Part shown: positions 44,023 to 56,073 of the stretch, one piece after another
Layout: every line of letters starts with the position of its first letter
Position numbering within the stretch: the first letter of the stretch is position 1
Assembly: GCA_024196135.1 (NCBI GenBank)
Contig: JAMQCK010000075.1
Location: 1 to 64,000 of the forward strand
Source: Pleurotus ostreatus/Saccharomyces cerevisiae fusant
Taxonomy: Eukaryota; Opisthokonta
Direction: 5' to 3'
DNA length: 64,000 nucleotides
Program-made: the position numbers and the translations under genes
Notes under the pieces: model-generated
The model's database searches: none
Told to the model about the DNA's origin: nothing
What the model saw: only the letters and a program-made list of their open reading frames with translations

Positions 44023-46084
44023 ATGCCTCCGCAGTTCCTCGCTGATACCTCGAGCACAACGTATCTGGTCGGAGGCGCGCTGGTGCTGGTCTATCTAGCC
44101 TCTCTCGCCACTTACCGCTTGCTCCTGTCCCCTCTCAGTAGTATTCCGGGACCCTGGTATGTGGCTGTGACGGACCTCTGGCTGACCTCGCACATCGCAC
44201 GACTGCAACAATGCATGACGGTACACAAGCTCTTTGAAGAGTACGGTCCCATCGTTCGTATTGGCCCAAACCGCATAGCGTTCAAGGACACGGCCGGCGT
44301 CAAAGCAGTCTACTCGGTGCTCAAATTTGACAAGGGCCCGTCATACCTAAAGCTCAAGACTGCGTAAGTGACGATCCTGAAGTGCTCCGTGTAACTAAAC
44401 CCGATGGCAAATAGGGATGATGCAGACCAAGCGTGAGCGCTCGTACCAAGCGTTCGGTGGTGTGTCTGACCGTAGAGGATAGAATGACGATCCTAGAGCA
44501 CGGGCCTCATAGCGCTCGACGGAGATCCTGGGCGTCGCACTATACGATGAGCAGCCTACTCAGATTCCAGCCCGTCATGGGCAATGCCGCGCGAGGTCTG
44601 ATTTTGGTAAGGATACCACAAAACCCCCCCTCCCCTGCGCATTGCTGATTTTCGTCGTCCAGGCCGTCGAGTCTGTCTGGGGCAAACGACCGGTCGACTG
44701 TCTCATCTTGTTCCGGCACTTTACCATCGAAGTCATCATGTCCATCCTCTTCGGCTGTCACCTCGATGTGCTCAAGGACTGGAGCGTGGGTAAGGAAGTT
44801 GCCATCTGCGAGGCGATAGGCGACTTCCCTCTGCAGGTCACCTTGGTGAGCGAGCCATCGATCTCGACGAAACCTCTTACTCATCTGTTTCTCAAGCGCG
44901 GAGCCGTACCTTCCTGGGTATGGTATCTGGCGTGCAAAATTCCTCATCAAAAGTGGCAGAAGATCATCAAAGCGGACACGACTGTGGTCGAGGTACTTCG
45001 ATTCTGCGCCTCGTGTATCCGCTATCTAAGCAGGCGTAGTTTGCACAGGAAAACCTGAACAAATTACGCCACCTCGCAGATGCAACAAAGGATGACGGAG
45101 GTCAAGTGCCTCTCATCCTACGTCTGCTGCAGTACCGCGACCCCATCACAGGCTTGTCGACCCTGCGAGAGAAGGAGATCATCGCTGAGGCCGTCGGTCA
45201 CACGTGCGTTCATCGAGCGAGAGGCCCGAGGAGCGGCTCAATGACATGCGTGACACAGGATCGCAGGTACTGATACGACAGCGACAACGCTCTCTTATTT
45301 GTGCTGGGAGCTTGGGCGTCGTCCGGATATCGCGGCAAGGCTCACCGCCGAGCTCGACGGCGCGATGGACGATCCGACGAGTGTGCCAGACATGTCGGTT
45401 CTCCAGTCTCTGCCGTATCTCAATGCCTTCGTGAAGGAAGGTAGGCTTCACAATTCCTAGATGCACCAGCCTTTGCTTGACGGTGATTCTACATGTAGGC
45501 CTTCGCATATACGGAGCCGGACCAAGCCTACTAGAACGGGTCGTGCCTTCGGCAAGTGAGCCGTTCAACATCGCAGGCTACACAATCCCCGCCGGCACGC
45601 GCATAGCTACTCAGGTGAACATGACTGTCTTCAATCTCGCCGACAACCAGCTTAAGATGCCCTTGCAGTCCTGGAGCCTTCACCGCGATCCCGCCGTATT
45701 CCCCTCTCCCGCAAGATTTGACCCCGAGCGCTGGCTCGCCAAAAATACCAGCGCCATGACCGCCAACCTCAACCCCTTCGGCTTCGGCACGCGCGTCTGT
45801 GGCGGACAGAACCTGGCCCAGATCATGTTGCGCATCGGCGTGGCGGTGATCGCGAGGAACTTTCACATCGAGGTGCCCCCCGAGACGACGGAGAAGTCGA
45901 TGGCGATTCGGGATGCTTTTGTAAGTTCTTTGTCGGTTGAGCAGATGGGACGGAAAGTTGATTGGATACTATCAGGTCATATTCCCGGCAGCCATGGAGT
46001 GCAAGGTAAGGATGCGAGTCGAGTGGAACAAGCGTTTGCTGACGATGTTTGCAGCTTGTTTTCCATCCCCGTGCACATACCTGA
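44023..46084 (+). CDS. Cytochrome P450 monooxygenase, tandem copy 1
   Basis: An N-terminal membrane anchor (YLVGGALVLVYLASLATYRLLL) is followed by the proline hinge SSIPGPWY. Then come RIGPNRIAFKD and a microexon coding ADDADQA, then MTILEHGPHSARRRSW (C-helix region). The I-helix oxygen-binding motif AGTDTTATTLSY is spliced near 45260-45290. The K-helix E-x-x-R is in KEGLRIYG, followed by PERW, and the haem loop FGFGTRVCGG supplies the Cys ligand. The gene ends in two tiny exons (VIFPAAMECK and LVFHPRAHT) with TGA at 46082-46084. All catalytic motifs are intact. Substrate is unknown. It is followed 378 bp later by a close paralog in the same direction. Confidence 0.92.
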
Positions 46085-46461
46085 GAGCCCTGTTGATCAG
46101 TCTGCTGTTGTATAACACACGTTTCATCCTTGAGCGGACGCCGAGTCCTCTCCTTATCCACAGACGGCCATTTTTCTCCAGTCGAAACGATATGCGGCGA
46201 AATGCTCCCTGCACTCACTACAACTCATCACCTTGACCGGACGGACAAGCACCTTTCTCAGCCACCTCGCATACTGCCTCTCGTGTATCGCGAGCCCTTG
46301 CTCATGCTATGCGAACCTAATCAGCTTCATTGATGACCCACTTGAGCGCACCTCCCACGCCGCAAGCATCTGAGCGAACACGTTGCGTCTCGACTCTTGC
46401 TATAAGAGTAAGCCATGGCACGCCTGACCCCGTCTCTACGCACGATCTGTCCCCTCTTCTC
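46085..46461. other. Inter-P450 region with TATA box
   Basis: Contains TATAAGAG at 46401-46408, 61 bp upstream of the preferred start of P450 copy 2 (46462). The reading frame is open further upstream to 46330, which starts before the TATA and is therefore unlikely to be the true start. Confidence 0.6.
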
Positions 46462-48504
46462 ATGGAGCTGACCGGCCTTTCACAGACCTTGACTGCGTCA
46501 TCATATGTTGTCGCACCTACCGTGACCCTATTGGCGGTCTACGTAGTCTCTGTGGCGACTTATCGCCTGTTCTTCTCACCCCTCAGCAGTATTCCTGGGC
46601 CGTGGTATGCTGCTGTCTCCGACTTTTGGCTTACGACACACGTCGCGCGGCTGCAGCAATGCATGACCGTGAACAAGCTCTTCGAGATCTACGGTCCTGT
46701 TGTGCGCATCGGACCGAATCGCATTGCTTTCAAGGACCTGGCTGGCGTTAAAAACGTGTATTCTGTGCATAAATTCGACAAGGCGCCGTCTTACTTGAAG
46801 ATGAGGAGCACGTACGTGAGTTCTCGATAAGACCGGAATTAGCGAGACTGACGGACTTCGCAGAGACGATGCTGATCAAGCGTAAGCAACGAGAATCTCT
46901 CGCTATGTCAAGGGTTGCAATAACGATCTTCTTATATAGGATGACCTTCCTCGATGCCGCCGCTCATGGCGCGCGTCGCAAGGCCTGGGGGCCTCACTAT
47001 ACAATGGGCCATCTGACGAAGTTCCAATCCGCCATGCAAGACGCCTCCCGACAACTCATCGAGGCCACCGCTTCCTTCGAGGGCAAACGCCCTATCGACT
47101 GCCTGGTGTTGTTCCGTCACTTCACCATCGAGATTATCATGGTCACGATGTACGACTGCCGTCTCAATGCTCTCAAGAGCTGGAGCGCTGGGAAAGAGGT
47201 GCCGATATGCGAGGCCATAGGACATTTCCCTTTAGCAATTACTTTGGTACGTCCGGATCTTCTGAGTATCGCTATTAGGTTACATTCCTGCGACCTGTGC
47301 AGCGTGGTGCCGTCCCTGATTGGCTATGGAAACTGGCCTGTTGCATTCCCCATCGCGGATGGCAGAAGATATGCAGTTCTGGTAACGCGAACCTTGAGGT
47401 AGGGTCCAGCGTCCGGCCGAGCCAGCTTCGTGGACTAATGAGTAAATTCTCTCCTGGTATAGTTCACTCGCAAACACCTGCGCGAGCTGCGTCAGGTCGC
47501 GGAGTCAGGTAAGAATGTGGACGACGAGAAAATGCCCATGGTTCTCCGTCTGCTACGATATCGCGATCCTGCCACGGGCTTGCCGGCTCTGCAAGACAAG
47601 GACATCGTCGCTGAAGTCCTTGGGCACACGTACGTCTCTCCTTCGGTAGCGAATACGATTATGAAGATTGATATGGCTTTTAGTATAGCGGGCACCGACA
47701 CCACGGCGATTACCTTGTCCTACTTCTGCTGGGAGCTCGGGCGGCGACCAGACATTGTCGAGAAGCTACGCACGGAGCTGGACACCGTCATGCACGACCC
47801 GATGGATGTACCAGATATCGCGGTCTTGCAATCGTCGCCCTACCTAAATGCGTTTCTGAAGGAAGGTAAGAAACGAGCGGCATTCACCCCATTCAAAGGC
47901 ACAACTGACGAACGTTGTCATAGGCCTTCGTATCTATGGCGCGGCTCCTAGCCTGCTAGAGCGGAAAACGCCGACTGCGGGGGACCCATTCAACATCGCT
48001 GGATACGTGCTACCGCCGCACACAATTGTGGCCGCGCAGGTCAGTCCTTGCTTCGCATGTGTTCTCGTCGACTCGCTGACAGTAAACTCGTAGGCATGGA
48101 GTCTCCACAGGTATCCCGCCGTTTTCCCCGACCCCGACGAGTTCCGACCCGAGCGATGGCTAGAGGGCGACACCATCGCCATGAACGCGCAGCTCGTCCC
48201 CTTCGGTTTTGGCACCCGCGTCTGCGCTGGCCAGCATCTCGCACAGATAATGATGCGGATGGGCCTGGCTGCCATCGTACGAAACTTCGACATTGAAGTG
48301 CCGCCAGAGACAACGGAGAAGTCGATGGCGATATGCGATGCATTTGTACGTGCTTGTACAGGTAGGTGAATTGCATAGACTGACTGGTCGCGTCGCAGGT
48401 CATCTTCCCGGCAAGTATGGCATGCAAGGTGAATATATGTTCTGCTGTGTCCGAACGTTGCATGACCGAAGATCCAGCTTGTATTTCGTCCACGCACCGC
48501 GTGA
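46462..48504 (+). CDS. Cytochrome P450 monooxygenase, tandem copy 2
   Basis: A paralog of the preceding P450 with the same exon plan. It has the anchor VAPTVTLLAVYVVSVATYRLFF, SSIPGPWY, RLQQCMTVNKLFE, RIGPNRIAFKD, the microexon DDADQA, and MTFLDAAAHGARRKAWGPHYTM. The I-helix is AGTDTTAITLSYFCWELGRRP, the ExxR motif KEGLRIYGAAPSLLER, then FRPERW and the haem loop FGFGTRVCAG. The last two mini-exons read VIFPASMACK and LVFRPRTA, with TGA at 48502-48504. The start at 46462 (MELTGLSQTLTA) is chosen because it follows the TATA box and aligns with copy 1. Differences lie mainly in the N-terminus and the region after the ExxR helix, which could change substrate choice. Confidence 0.92.
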
Positions 48505-49048
48505 GCATTCAGGGAGGGGGGTCGTAGGTAGCTTTTATCTTTTGTACTTCCAGTGACCGACAGCCTGAGAATTCAGGATTGCTCCGGCGCCGCTATCTTC
48601 AGGGTACTATAAGACGCATGAGCAAAGACGACTTGCTAGCATTCATTGATCCAAACAGCGCGGAACAAGGAAATCAAGCAAGTTGTGGGTCCAGCTGAAC
48701 CACCAAACGGAGTTTGCCGATCGCTGTACAGTTTGTCTCATCACGTGCGCGCTATCGAGATTTGTGCTCGCCCTCGTCGTCGCCAGGTCAGTCGTCCATC
48801 AAGGTGGGTACCGAATTGCTGCTCGTCGTCGGCGTCGTCAGGACCCCATGCATTACACCCTCCAGCCCATCCCGACTCTTGCAAGTCCGAAGTCTATGCG
48901 CTTTCCCCGTCTTCAACGATGAGGAAGTCATGATCGGGCTTGTATACCTACCCTAATCCCTTCGATCCTCCGCACTGCTCGCCCAAAACACACCTTGGAA
49001 CCCTTGGTCTGACTGCTATACCTCAGATCCCCCTCGTCCGCCTTCAAA
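48505..49048. other. Intergenic region
   Basis: No gene. It serves as the 3' end of P450 copy 2 and the promoter of the ribosomal protein gene. Confidence 0.5.
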
Positions 49049-49592
49049 ATGTCTGGTCGCGTCAAGGCGTACGAGCTTCAGTCCAAGTGCGCATACAGTC
49101 GTCTTTGCATCGTACCTGTATGCTAATCGCAACCCCAGGTCCAAAAATGATCTGTCGAAGCAGTTGCTGGAGCTGAAGAATGAGCTCCTGACGCTCCGCG
49201 TGCAGAAGATCGCCGGTGGCTCCGCGTCGAAGCTCACCAAGATGTGCGTTTGCAGTGTCATCCCACGGATGTACTTTGGATGCTGATACGAGTTTGCAGC
49301 AACACTGTCCGCAAGTCGATCGCGCGGGTGATGACGGTCATGAACCACAAGGCGCGCCAGAACACGCGCGAGTTCTACAAGGGCAAGAAGTACCTCCCCC
49401 TCGACCTCCGGCCAAAGCGGACACGCGCCATCCGCCGGCGCATGACGAAGGTACGTCTGCCTACACATATGAGCTTGCAATATTTGCTGACATTCTGCCT
49501 TTCCTTAGCACGAGTTGTCATTGAAGACGCTGAAGCAGACGAAGCGCGAGCAGAACTTCCCCCGGCGGAAGTACGCGCTCAAGGCCGAGTAG
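49049..49592 (+). CDS. RPL35: 60S ribosomal protein L35 (uL29)
   Basis: A component of the large ribosomal subunit near the exit tunnel. Four exons give about 124 residues: [13 protein letters not shown], then [20 protein letters not shown] with [15 protein letters not shown], then [15 protein letters not shown] with [20 protein letters not shown] and the Arg-rich [14 protein letters not shown], then [20 protein letters not shown] ending KYALKAE. The TAG is at 49590-49592. Introns are ~50-60 nt. The length and sequence are full and typical. Confidence 0.97.
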
Positions 49593-50485
49593 ATGCCCTA
49601 CTTGCGCTGAGCGTTTTCTGCATCGAGGGGAGCCCACTGGGAGGGTGGGAAGCTGTATGCCGCGTTAGCGACCGACCACTATGACTTTGTATGCTATGAT
49701 ATGCTATACGTTCGCCGCCCGCCGCATCCACCCTGCGATCGTCATCATCGTGCGCCTTGTCTGCCTCTGCATTGCATTATGCAGCTGGAATGTATCACTG
49801 GTAGGGTAGGAGTATGTTGTATCGCCGGCCTGAGCGTCGTCAGGCGTTGCGCAATAGGGGATGCAGATGCAATTTGACCGAAACTGTCGAGACAGCTCGC
49901 GAGGCGCCGCCGAAGTCGGCAGTCGATTGGCGTCATGCTGACCCGCGTGTCGCGCGTCTTTTTTGCGCGCTCGCCACCGCCACGGACCGTCGAGGACAAA
50001 CAAGGCGACACGCCACACGGCAGACGCGTTCTTGACCTAAATTATCGCGCGTTCTCCATCTCGAGAGATCTATCGGCGTTCCCCTTGCCTCCTGCTCCCA
50101 TCCCCTCATTCGTGCAAAGTGCACGGGAGATCAGGTCACTCTGAGGTTCTCGTTCTTAGAGCTTCTATCGACGTTTTCCCGGCGGCGGGCGCACGGCAGT
50201 ATCCTCCTTACGACCACGGACCATACGACGGCCCCGTTCACGCTTTCTGACGTACCTTCATGGTGAGTTTTCGCTGGTTCCCCGCCCCGTGTCTGTGCTT
50301 TCCCGGTTCCATCCCATTCAAAGGCAGCCGTACCAAGTGGTCGTCCGAGGCATGAGATGATGGAGCGCGGTCTGGTGGCTCATCAGCAGCCGCACGTGTG
50401 CTAGGCTACTTTCTCGCCTTTCGGTTGGCTATCAGCGTCAGGTTGCTGATGACGCGCCGCTGATATACGCTTGACTTCCCCTTCC
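49593..50485. other. Intergenic region with long leader of the kinase gene
   Basis: About 890 bp without a supported gene. An intron-like GTGAGTTTTC near 50260 may belong to a 5' UTR intron of the kinase, which would explain the spacing. Confidence 0.4.
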
Positions 50486-52765
50486 ATGGCACCGGGATCG
50501 AAGCTCAGACGGCGCTCAGATGCTAACGTCGTCGTCCCCCAGTCCCGCGCTCAACAGCAGCAGCCGCGGTCCCCCGCGTCCCCGACGCCAGAGCGCATGC
50601 GCGAGCCATACCCGATACCCAGCAGCAACCCTGCGAGCCAGTATACCCTGCTAGAGAAGCTCGGCACGGGCAGCTTCGGCACGGTCTACAAGGCCATCCA
50701 CAATGAGACGAAGCAGGTAGTGGCTATCAAGCAGATAGGTGCGTGGCCATGCTGCACGACGAGCCCAGACCCTGACATGGCGACAGATCTTGAGGACTCG
50801 GACGATGACATTTCTGAGATCCAACAAGAGATTGCGAGCCTGGCGCAGTGCGAGTCCGAATATGTGACGCGCTACTACGGCTCCTTCGTCGTCGCATACA
50901 AGCTCTGGATCGTCATGGAGTACCTCGCCGGTGGTTCCTGTCTCGACCTCCTCAAGGGCGGCGTATTCTCCGAGGCGCACATCGCTGTCATCTGCCGCGA
51001 ACTTCTCCTGGGTCTCGACTACCTGCACTCTGAGGGAACAATCCACCGCGACATCAAGGCCGCCAACGTCCTCCTCTCATCCTCTGGCAAGGTCAAGCTG
51101 GCCGACTTTGGTGTCGCAGCACAGCTCACGACAACCCTGCGCCACACTTTCGTGGGTACACCTTTCTGGATGGCGCCCGAGGTCATTCGACAAGCGGGTT
51201 ACGACTCGAAGGCCGACATGTGGAGTTTAGGCATCACCGCCATCGAGATGGCGAAGGGGGAGCCCCCGTTGGCGGAGTACCACCCCATGCGGGTCCTCTT
51301 CCTCATCCCGAAGGCGAAGCCGCCAGTACTAGAGGGTCCCTTCTCCGTCGCCTTCAAAGACTTTGTCAGTCAGTGCTTGACGAAGGACCCCAATTTGGTA
51401 AGTGTTTGACCTCTAGTGCTTCTTAGCATACACATGCTGATGAACTGCCAAACCAGCGTCCGAGTGCGAACGAGCTGCTGCAGCACCGCTTCATCAAGAG
51501 CGCGCGCAAGACGTCGTACTTGACGGAGCTTATCGAGCGGTACACGGACTACCGGGCGCGGTCGCCGAAGGGACAGCAGATGTACCAGCCCACTGTGCGG
51601 AACAGCATGGCCTGGAACGGCTCGATGCGCAGCGAGTGGGACTTCGACACCATTCGAAGCAGCACGAGTGCGATGGGGACGTACCGGAGTATGGCCAAGG
51701 ACCTCGAGATGCCGCCCGGTATGGTCCCCGAGGAGGACGAGGACGCCATCTCGATTGGCTCGGAGGCCGCGACGAAGGGCAGCGGCCCAATGTCACTGGG
51801 CATGAACGCCGACGCGCTGCATTCAACCGTGGTCATCAAGGGAACGCCGGCGGAGAGGGATGTGCCGCAACTGTCGAGCGACGACGGCTCGTCCGCCGAC
51901 ACGCATGCACCGTCGACACCGACAGACGACTCGACGCCACCGCCGGCGTACAACTCCGGCTCGATGCGCTCGTCGCAACGGAGGTCATCGTACGCGGAAC
52001 GGAGTGCGAAGGATGGCATGGGTCATGCGTTACGGGAAGCGGACCTGGGTTCGGGCGTAGACACGATCCGCCCGGTGAAGAAGGTGGACGCGGCGGGGTC
52101 CCTAAGACTGTCGACGGAGTTCGTGGGCAGCTTGAGGAAGGAGGCGAGCGCTGGGTCGTCGCCCAAGTCGCCGCCGACTACGCACAAGCGGATGGCGAGC
52201 GAGGCAGGGAAAGCAGGATCGGCCATTGTGGATGAGGTCGTCTTGCCGATTATACAGAGGGTGAGTGAGTTCAACTGGGCTTTGTGAGCGTATGCTGATG
52301 ACAGCTGCGTAGTCTATCCGAGATGATATGGATGCGAGAGAGATTGAGTCGCTCAGCATGCTCTCACGAGGCTTTACGGAGTTGAAGGACGCCAACCCGG
52401 AGCTAGCGTACAGGGTCATTCTCGATATCCTCTCGGGCATCAATGAGTGCGAACATCACACCCTCGCTCTCCTCTACTTATGACTGACAAGCTTCTTCTA
52501 CAGCAACGCTGCCGTCCGAAATCACGTCCAAACCGCGCGTGAACTCTTCCCCCACAAGCGTGTCTTGCGCAAGAGCGTTATGACCGCCAAAGGCCTCGTC
52601 GTGACCGAGGAAGAGGAACCCGTCGTCGCAGGCCTGCCAACGTCGAGCGAAGCTCCCGTCATCGAGGTCAAGGAGGACGCACCGAAGAGTCGGTCGCCGA
52701 TCGCGGAGCTGCTATACATGCGCTGGCTCGAGGGCCTCAGGCTGAAGTGGCCGAGCTTGACGTAG
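50486..52765 (+). CDS. Ste20-family kinase, germinal-centre (MST/Nak1/Kic1-like) type
   Basis: A serine/threonine kinase of the GCK-III/Nak1 class, which in yeasts works in the RAM/MOR network for polarity and cell separation. The start at 50486 gives a ~50-residue Pro/Gln-rich lead. The kinase domain has [16 protein letters not shown] (P-loop), VAIKQI with the catalytic Lys, [16 protein letters not shown] (class signature), [20 protein letters not shown] and [19 protein letters not shown], ending in [19 protein letters not shown]. After the domain come [20 protein letters not shown], a ~250-residue Ser-rich linker, and a conserved C-terminal helix region ([39 protein letters not shown]). The TAG is at 52763-52765. 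Four or so short introns are present. Confidence 0.93.
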
Positions 52766-53368
52766 ACGACACTATCAAACACCATATACAACCCCATCGG
52801 CATGTATGTATCTCCTCACGACGCTCTTGTATCTCCCCCTCTTGTTGTTGCGATCATTTTTGGGAACTTCGCTGCTTGCTTCATCCTTCTGCTGCCCCAT
52901 CTGCTTCATCCTGTTCCATCGCTTCACTTACACCCGTCTACTCGTCTATACTGACAAATTGACTGACTCGCACGGACAGAGTATTTAATACACCTAAGCT
53001 ATATACGTACCGCTTCACGTCCCTTTCACGCACGATCTTCACGACGCTCCGGTTCGCCTCCACATCTTCCATCAGCTCCGATTTACCTATATACATACGG
53101 CGAAATGCCCACTGACGACCTAGCTACAAATAATATGGAGACGGACCCATGATCTCTCAGAACATGGTATCTGATCGAATTGCTCAAGAGCCTGTATGAA
53201 CAGTCACGGTTGATAAAAAGCGTGACACCAACAAAGCCTTCCTAACCGGGTCGTCCGATCAGTGCTCTTGAACCCCATCATCGCCACCAAGTTCTACTTT
53301 CGACGATCCAAACGCAATTCTTGATTTTATACGGCTTAAGAAACGCTTGAAATAGGCTCTCTCAAGCA
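52766..53368. other. Intergenic region between kinase and HIS6
   Basis: About 600 bp, AT-richer than the genes, with no supported ORF. Confidence 0.5.
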
Positions 53369-54664
53369 ATGTCTGCTTCCACAAGAAGGCACAGTCTCTT
53401 CCGACCGTGCATCGACCTGCATGATGGTCAAGTCAAGCAAATCGTCGGAGGTACCCTCTCAGATAGCGACCCCGAATCTCTCAAGACCAACTTTGTGGCG
53501 AGGTGATTACGGTGCATTCTGCTGCCAAATGAAGACGCACTGACCTTTCGATAGCCAGTCTCCCGCAGACTTCGCTCGAATGTACCGCGAGCACGGCCTG
53601 GAAGGCGCACATGTCATAAAGCTCGGAAAGGGTAACGATGATGCAGCACGACAGGCCTTGCAGGCGTGGCCAGGTAGGAGATCTGCTCGTTCGTATCGCT
53701 AATTACTGACCCTCACCTTCAACCGCCCATAGGTGGCCTTCAAATAGGCGGTGGCATCACTGACGAAAATGCACGCGAGTGGCTAGACGCAGGCGCCAGC
53801 AAAGTCAGGTTCGCCCCAGTCTTTTGTGGTATCAAACTGACTTCCTGCTCGGGCGTAGGTCATCGTCACTTCCTTCCTCTTCCCTGGAGCGAAATTCTCG
53901 CTTGAGAGGCTACAGAAATTGACCGCTTTGGTGGGGAAGGAGAAGTTGGTCGTGGATGTCAGGTAAGAGTCCGTGAAAACAGTAGTCTGTGAAAGAAGAC
54001 ACTGACGTACACTCTGAAAAGTTGCCGAAGACGAGGCAACTCCTGGTTCGTCGCCATGAATAAGTGGCAGGACATAACGGATATGGAGGTCACGAAAGGT
54101 CGGTCTCGTAAATCAAACCCTGAGAGTGTCGATATGACTGAATATCGTCGTGTAGAATCCCTAGACATGCTGTCTGAGTATTGCAGGTGCGCTGCCGAAG
54201 CTTATCTTTTGACAGCCCCATGTTCATTCGCTGCAGCGAATTCCTTATTCATGCCGCCGATGTAGAAGGCCTGTGTCAAGGCATCGACCAGGACCTCGTT
54301 CGAAGTGAGTGACGATATACGTGTCGCTGAAGACGATCTAGAACTGATCCAAACGGAGAACTTGGCGAATGGGTGACAATTCCTACCACGTATGCTGGCG
54401 GCGCGAAAGGTCAGTCTTTATAATCCCTTCGTCGAGGAAAGCCACTGAGCAGCCTCAATGACCAGACATCGGCGACCTCGATCTCGTCGACTCGTTGTCC
54501 CAGGGCAAGGTAGATCTTACATACGGCAGGTAAGCGTCATTTCCATCGCAGACCTTCTTTCTTGCTGATGCTGTCGGCCTAGCGCCCTGGACATATTCGG
54601 TGGCTCACTTGTACGATTCCATGATTTAGTGGAGAAGAACAACGCCGCGAAGGCTGCTTCATAG
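53369..54664 (+). CDS. HIS6: Phosphoribosylformimino-AICAR ribotide isomerase (histidine biosynthesis)
   Basis: Catalyses the fourth step of histidine synthesis (ProFAR to PRFAR) with a TIM-barrel fold. The start at 53369 gives [30 protein letters not shown], carrying the catalytic Asp of the first strand. [61 protein letters not shown] and the distal [19 protein letters not shown] and [18 protein letters not shown] segments follow, then [19 protein letters not shown]. The TAG is at 54662-54664. Many short introns, some leaving very small exons, break the gene. The fused bifunctional type is absent; this is the eukaryotic monofunctional HIS6. Confidence 0.95.
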
Positions 54665-54923
54665 ATTGTAGAGGGGCTTGGAGCCTTTCGTCGCGCCCTT
54701 TCCCCGATCAATATGGCGGAGGTCAGAGCAGATACATAAACAAATACTGTATACTAATGTGAATGTGCGTTGTCCGTGACCTCAAAGTCCCAATGATGTT
54801 ACACTTTAAAAATAGCACAGAAGGACTGCATCTCCCTTTAACCCTGTACCATCAAGGGCGTATCGACTGAGTAGTGAAGGGAGAAGACTGAGCAATCCCG
54901 GGATGGTTTGGCCCTAACAAAGG

Positions 54924-55525
54924 TCAGTCTGCATCTGACATAAGTCCCAATAAACCATCAACGTACTCCTGCATATTCATATACACGCTCCCATCCGGGC
55001 ATGAGTAGTACAGCCCACGGTTCGTACGCTCGCCCAGGTCGTACATGAGTCGTGTGCCCGCCCAGCGCCAACGGCCGCCCGAGACCGCATTCGAGGGTTC
55101 GCCCGCGACGAGCTGCAGTGGCTCGTCGGGGCTGGTAGTACTGGCGTTCACGGTAGCGACGGGGTAGATGAAGGTTTCGTTGACGTAGTTATAGAGTTGG
55201 TGGCGGTAGATGTAGAAGAGGCCAGGCTGGTCTGTGCCCGGAACGAGTGTGATGTTACTGGGGTGGCCTGCAGGATTGTGGGTGAATATATGTCAGATTC
55301 GGGATAGGGGAATGTGACCGCACCTGGCTGGATCGTAGTGAGATGCTTAGAGTGCGCGAGCTGGGGCTGGTACCGGGGAACATTGGCGATGAGATAGCTG
55401 AGTTGGCCAGCGAGCGACGAATCGGTCGATTGCCTGACGCCAGATTCCCAGAACGGTATGGCCTGAACAGGAAGCAAGGTATAGAACAAGAGAAGTAGAG
55501 CGAGAGGCAGCGAATACAGCGACAT
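54924..55525 (-). CDS. Secreted protein, family A/B copy B
   Basis: Exons 55525-55324 and 55267-54924 give 181 residues. The signal peptide (LPLALLLLFYTLLPVQA) is followed by IPFWESG, the counterpart of MPFWEPR in copy A. The shared core is GLFYIYRHQLYNYVNET, EPLQLVAGE, then GGRWRWAGTRLMYDLGERTN, G-L-Y-Y-S-C and YMNMQEYVDG. The single intron sits at the same phase-1 Gly as intron 1 of copy A at 31653-32337. Sequons NIT, NET and NAS fit secretion. A TATATAAG box lies about 80 bp upstream (55603-55610). The ending GLLGLMSDAD differs from copy A. Function is unknown. Confidence 0.8.
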
Positions 55526-56073
55526 GATTTAGGGAATAATCAGAAATATCCGGGCGTCAAAGGCGGATGCGGGGAAGCACGCCAGGCGTGCTTCATCGCG
55601 CCCTTATATACTCGGTACTATGGCGTGGGGCTATAGCCGCAGTATGTCGTGGACCATCGTGGAAGGGGCGGCTAGACGAGGACGGGTCAGGGCCTGGCGA
55701 TCTTGTATGCGGGCGCAAGGACGTCCAGCGAGCGGGCACCCATCTGGTTGTACCTGAGCGTCGAGATCAGGGATCATGGCCGTGTTGCAACTTGCTCTAT
55801 CGACACCGAGCTAGATGGCTTGAGCAGAGGTAGAACGCGGAGCAGTGCATATCCTCAAAATCCACCAGCAAGTCCCAAGATCACAACATCAGTGAAGAGA
55901 AGAGCGACGGGCCACACAAGATGATTAGCGTGAAAAATAAGTATGGCAGGAGACGACATCCTGTCCTCCGAAGGCTGCAATAGTACACAAATATAAAATA
56001 CAAACGCGGGATATCTTGCAGAGAAGGATGTGAGGGTCCGGAAGGAAAGACGAAGCAAGCAACCATCGTCATG
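55526..56073. other. Intergenic region
   Basis: Contains the promoter of copy B (TATATAAG, minus strand, 55603-55610) and the 3' flank of the Ada3 gene. No gene is supported. Confidence 0.5.
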
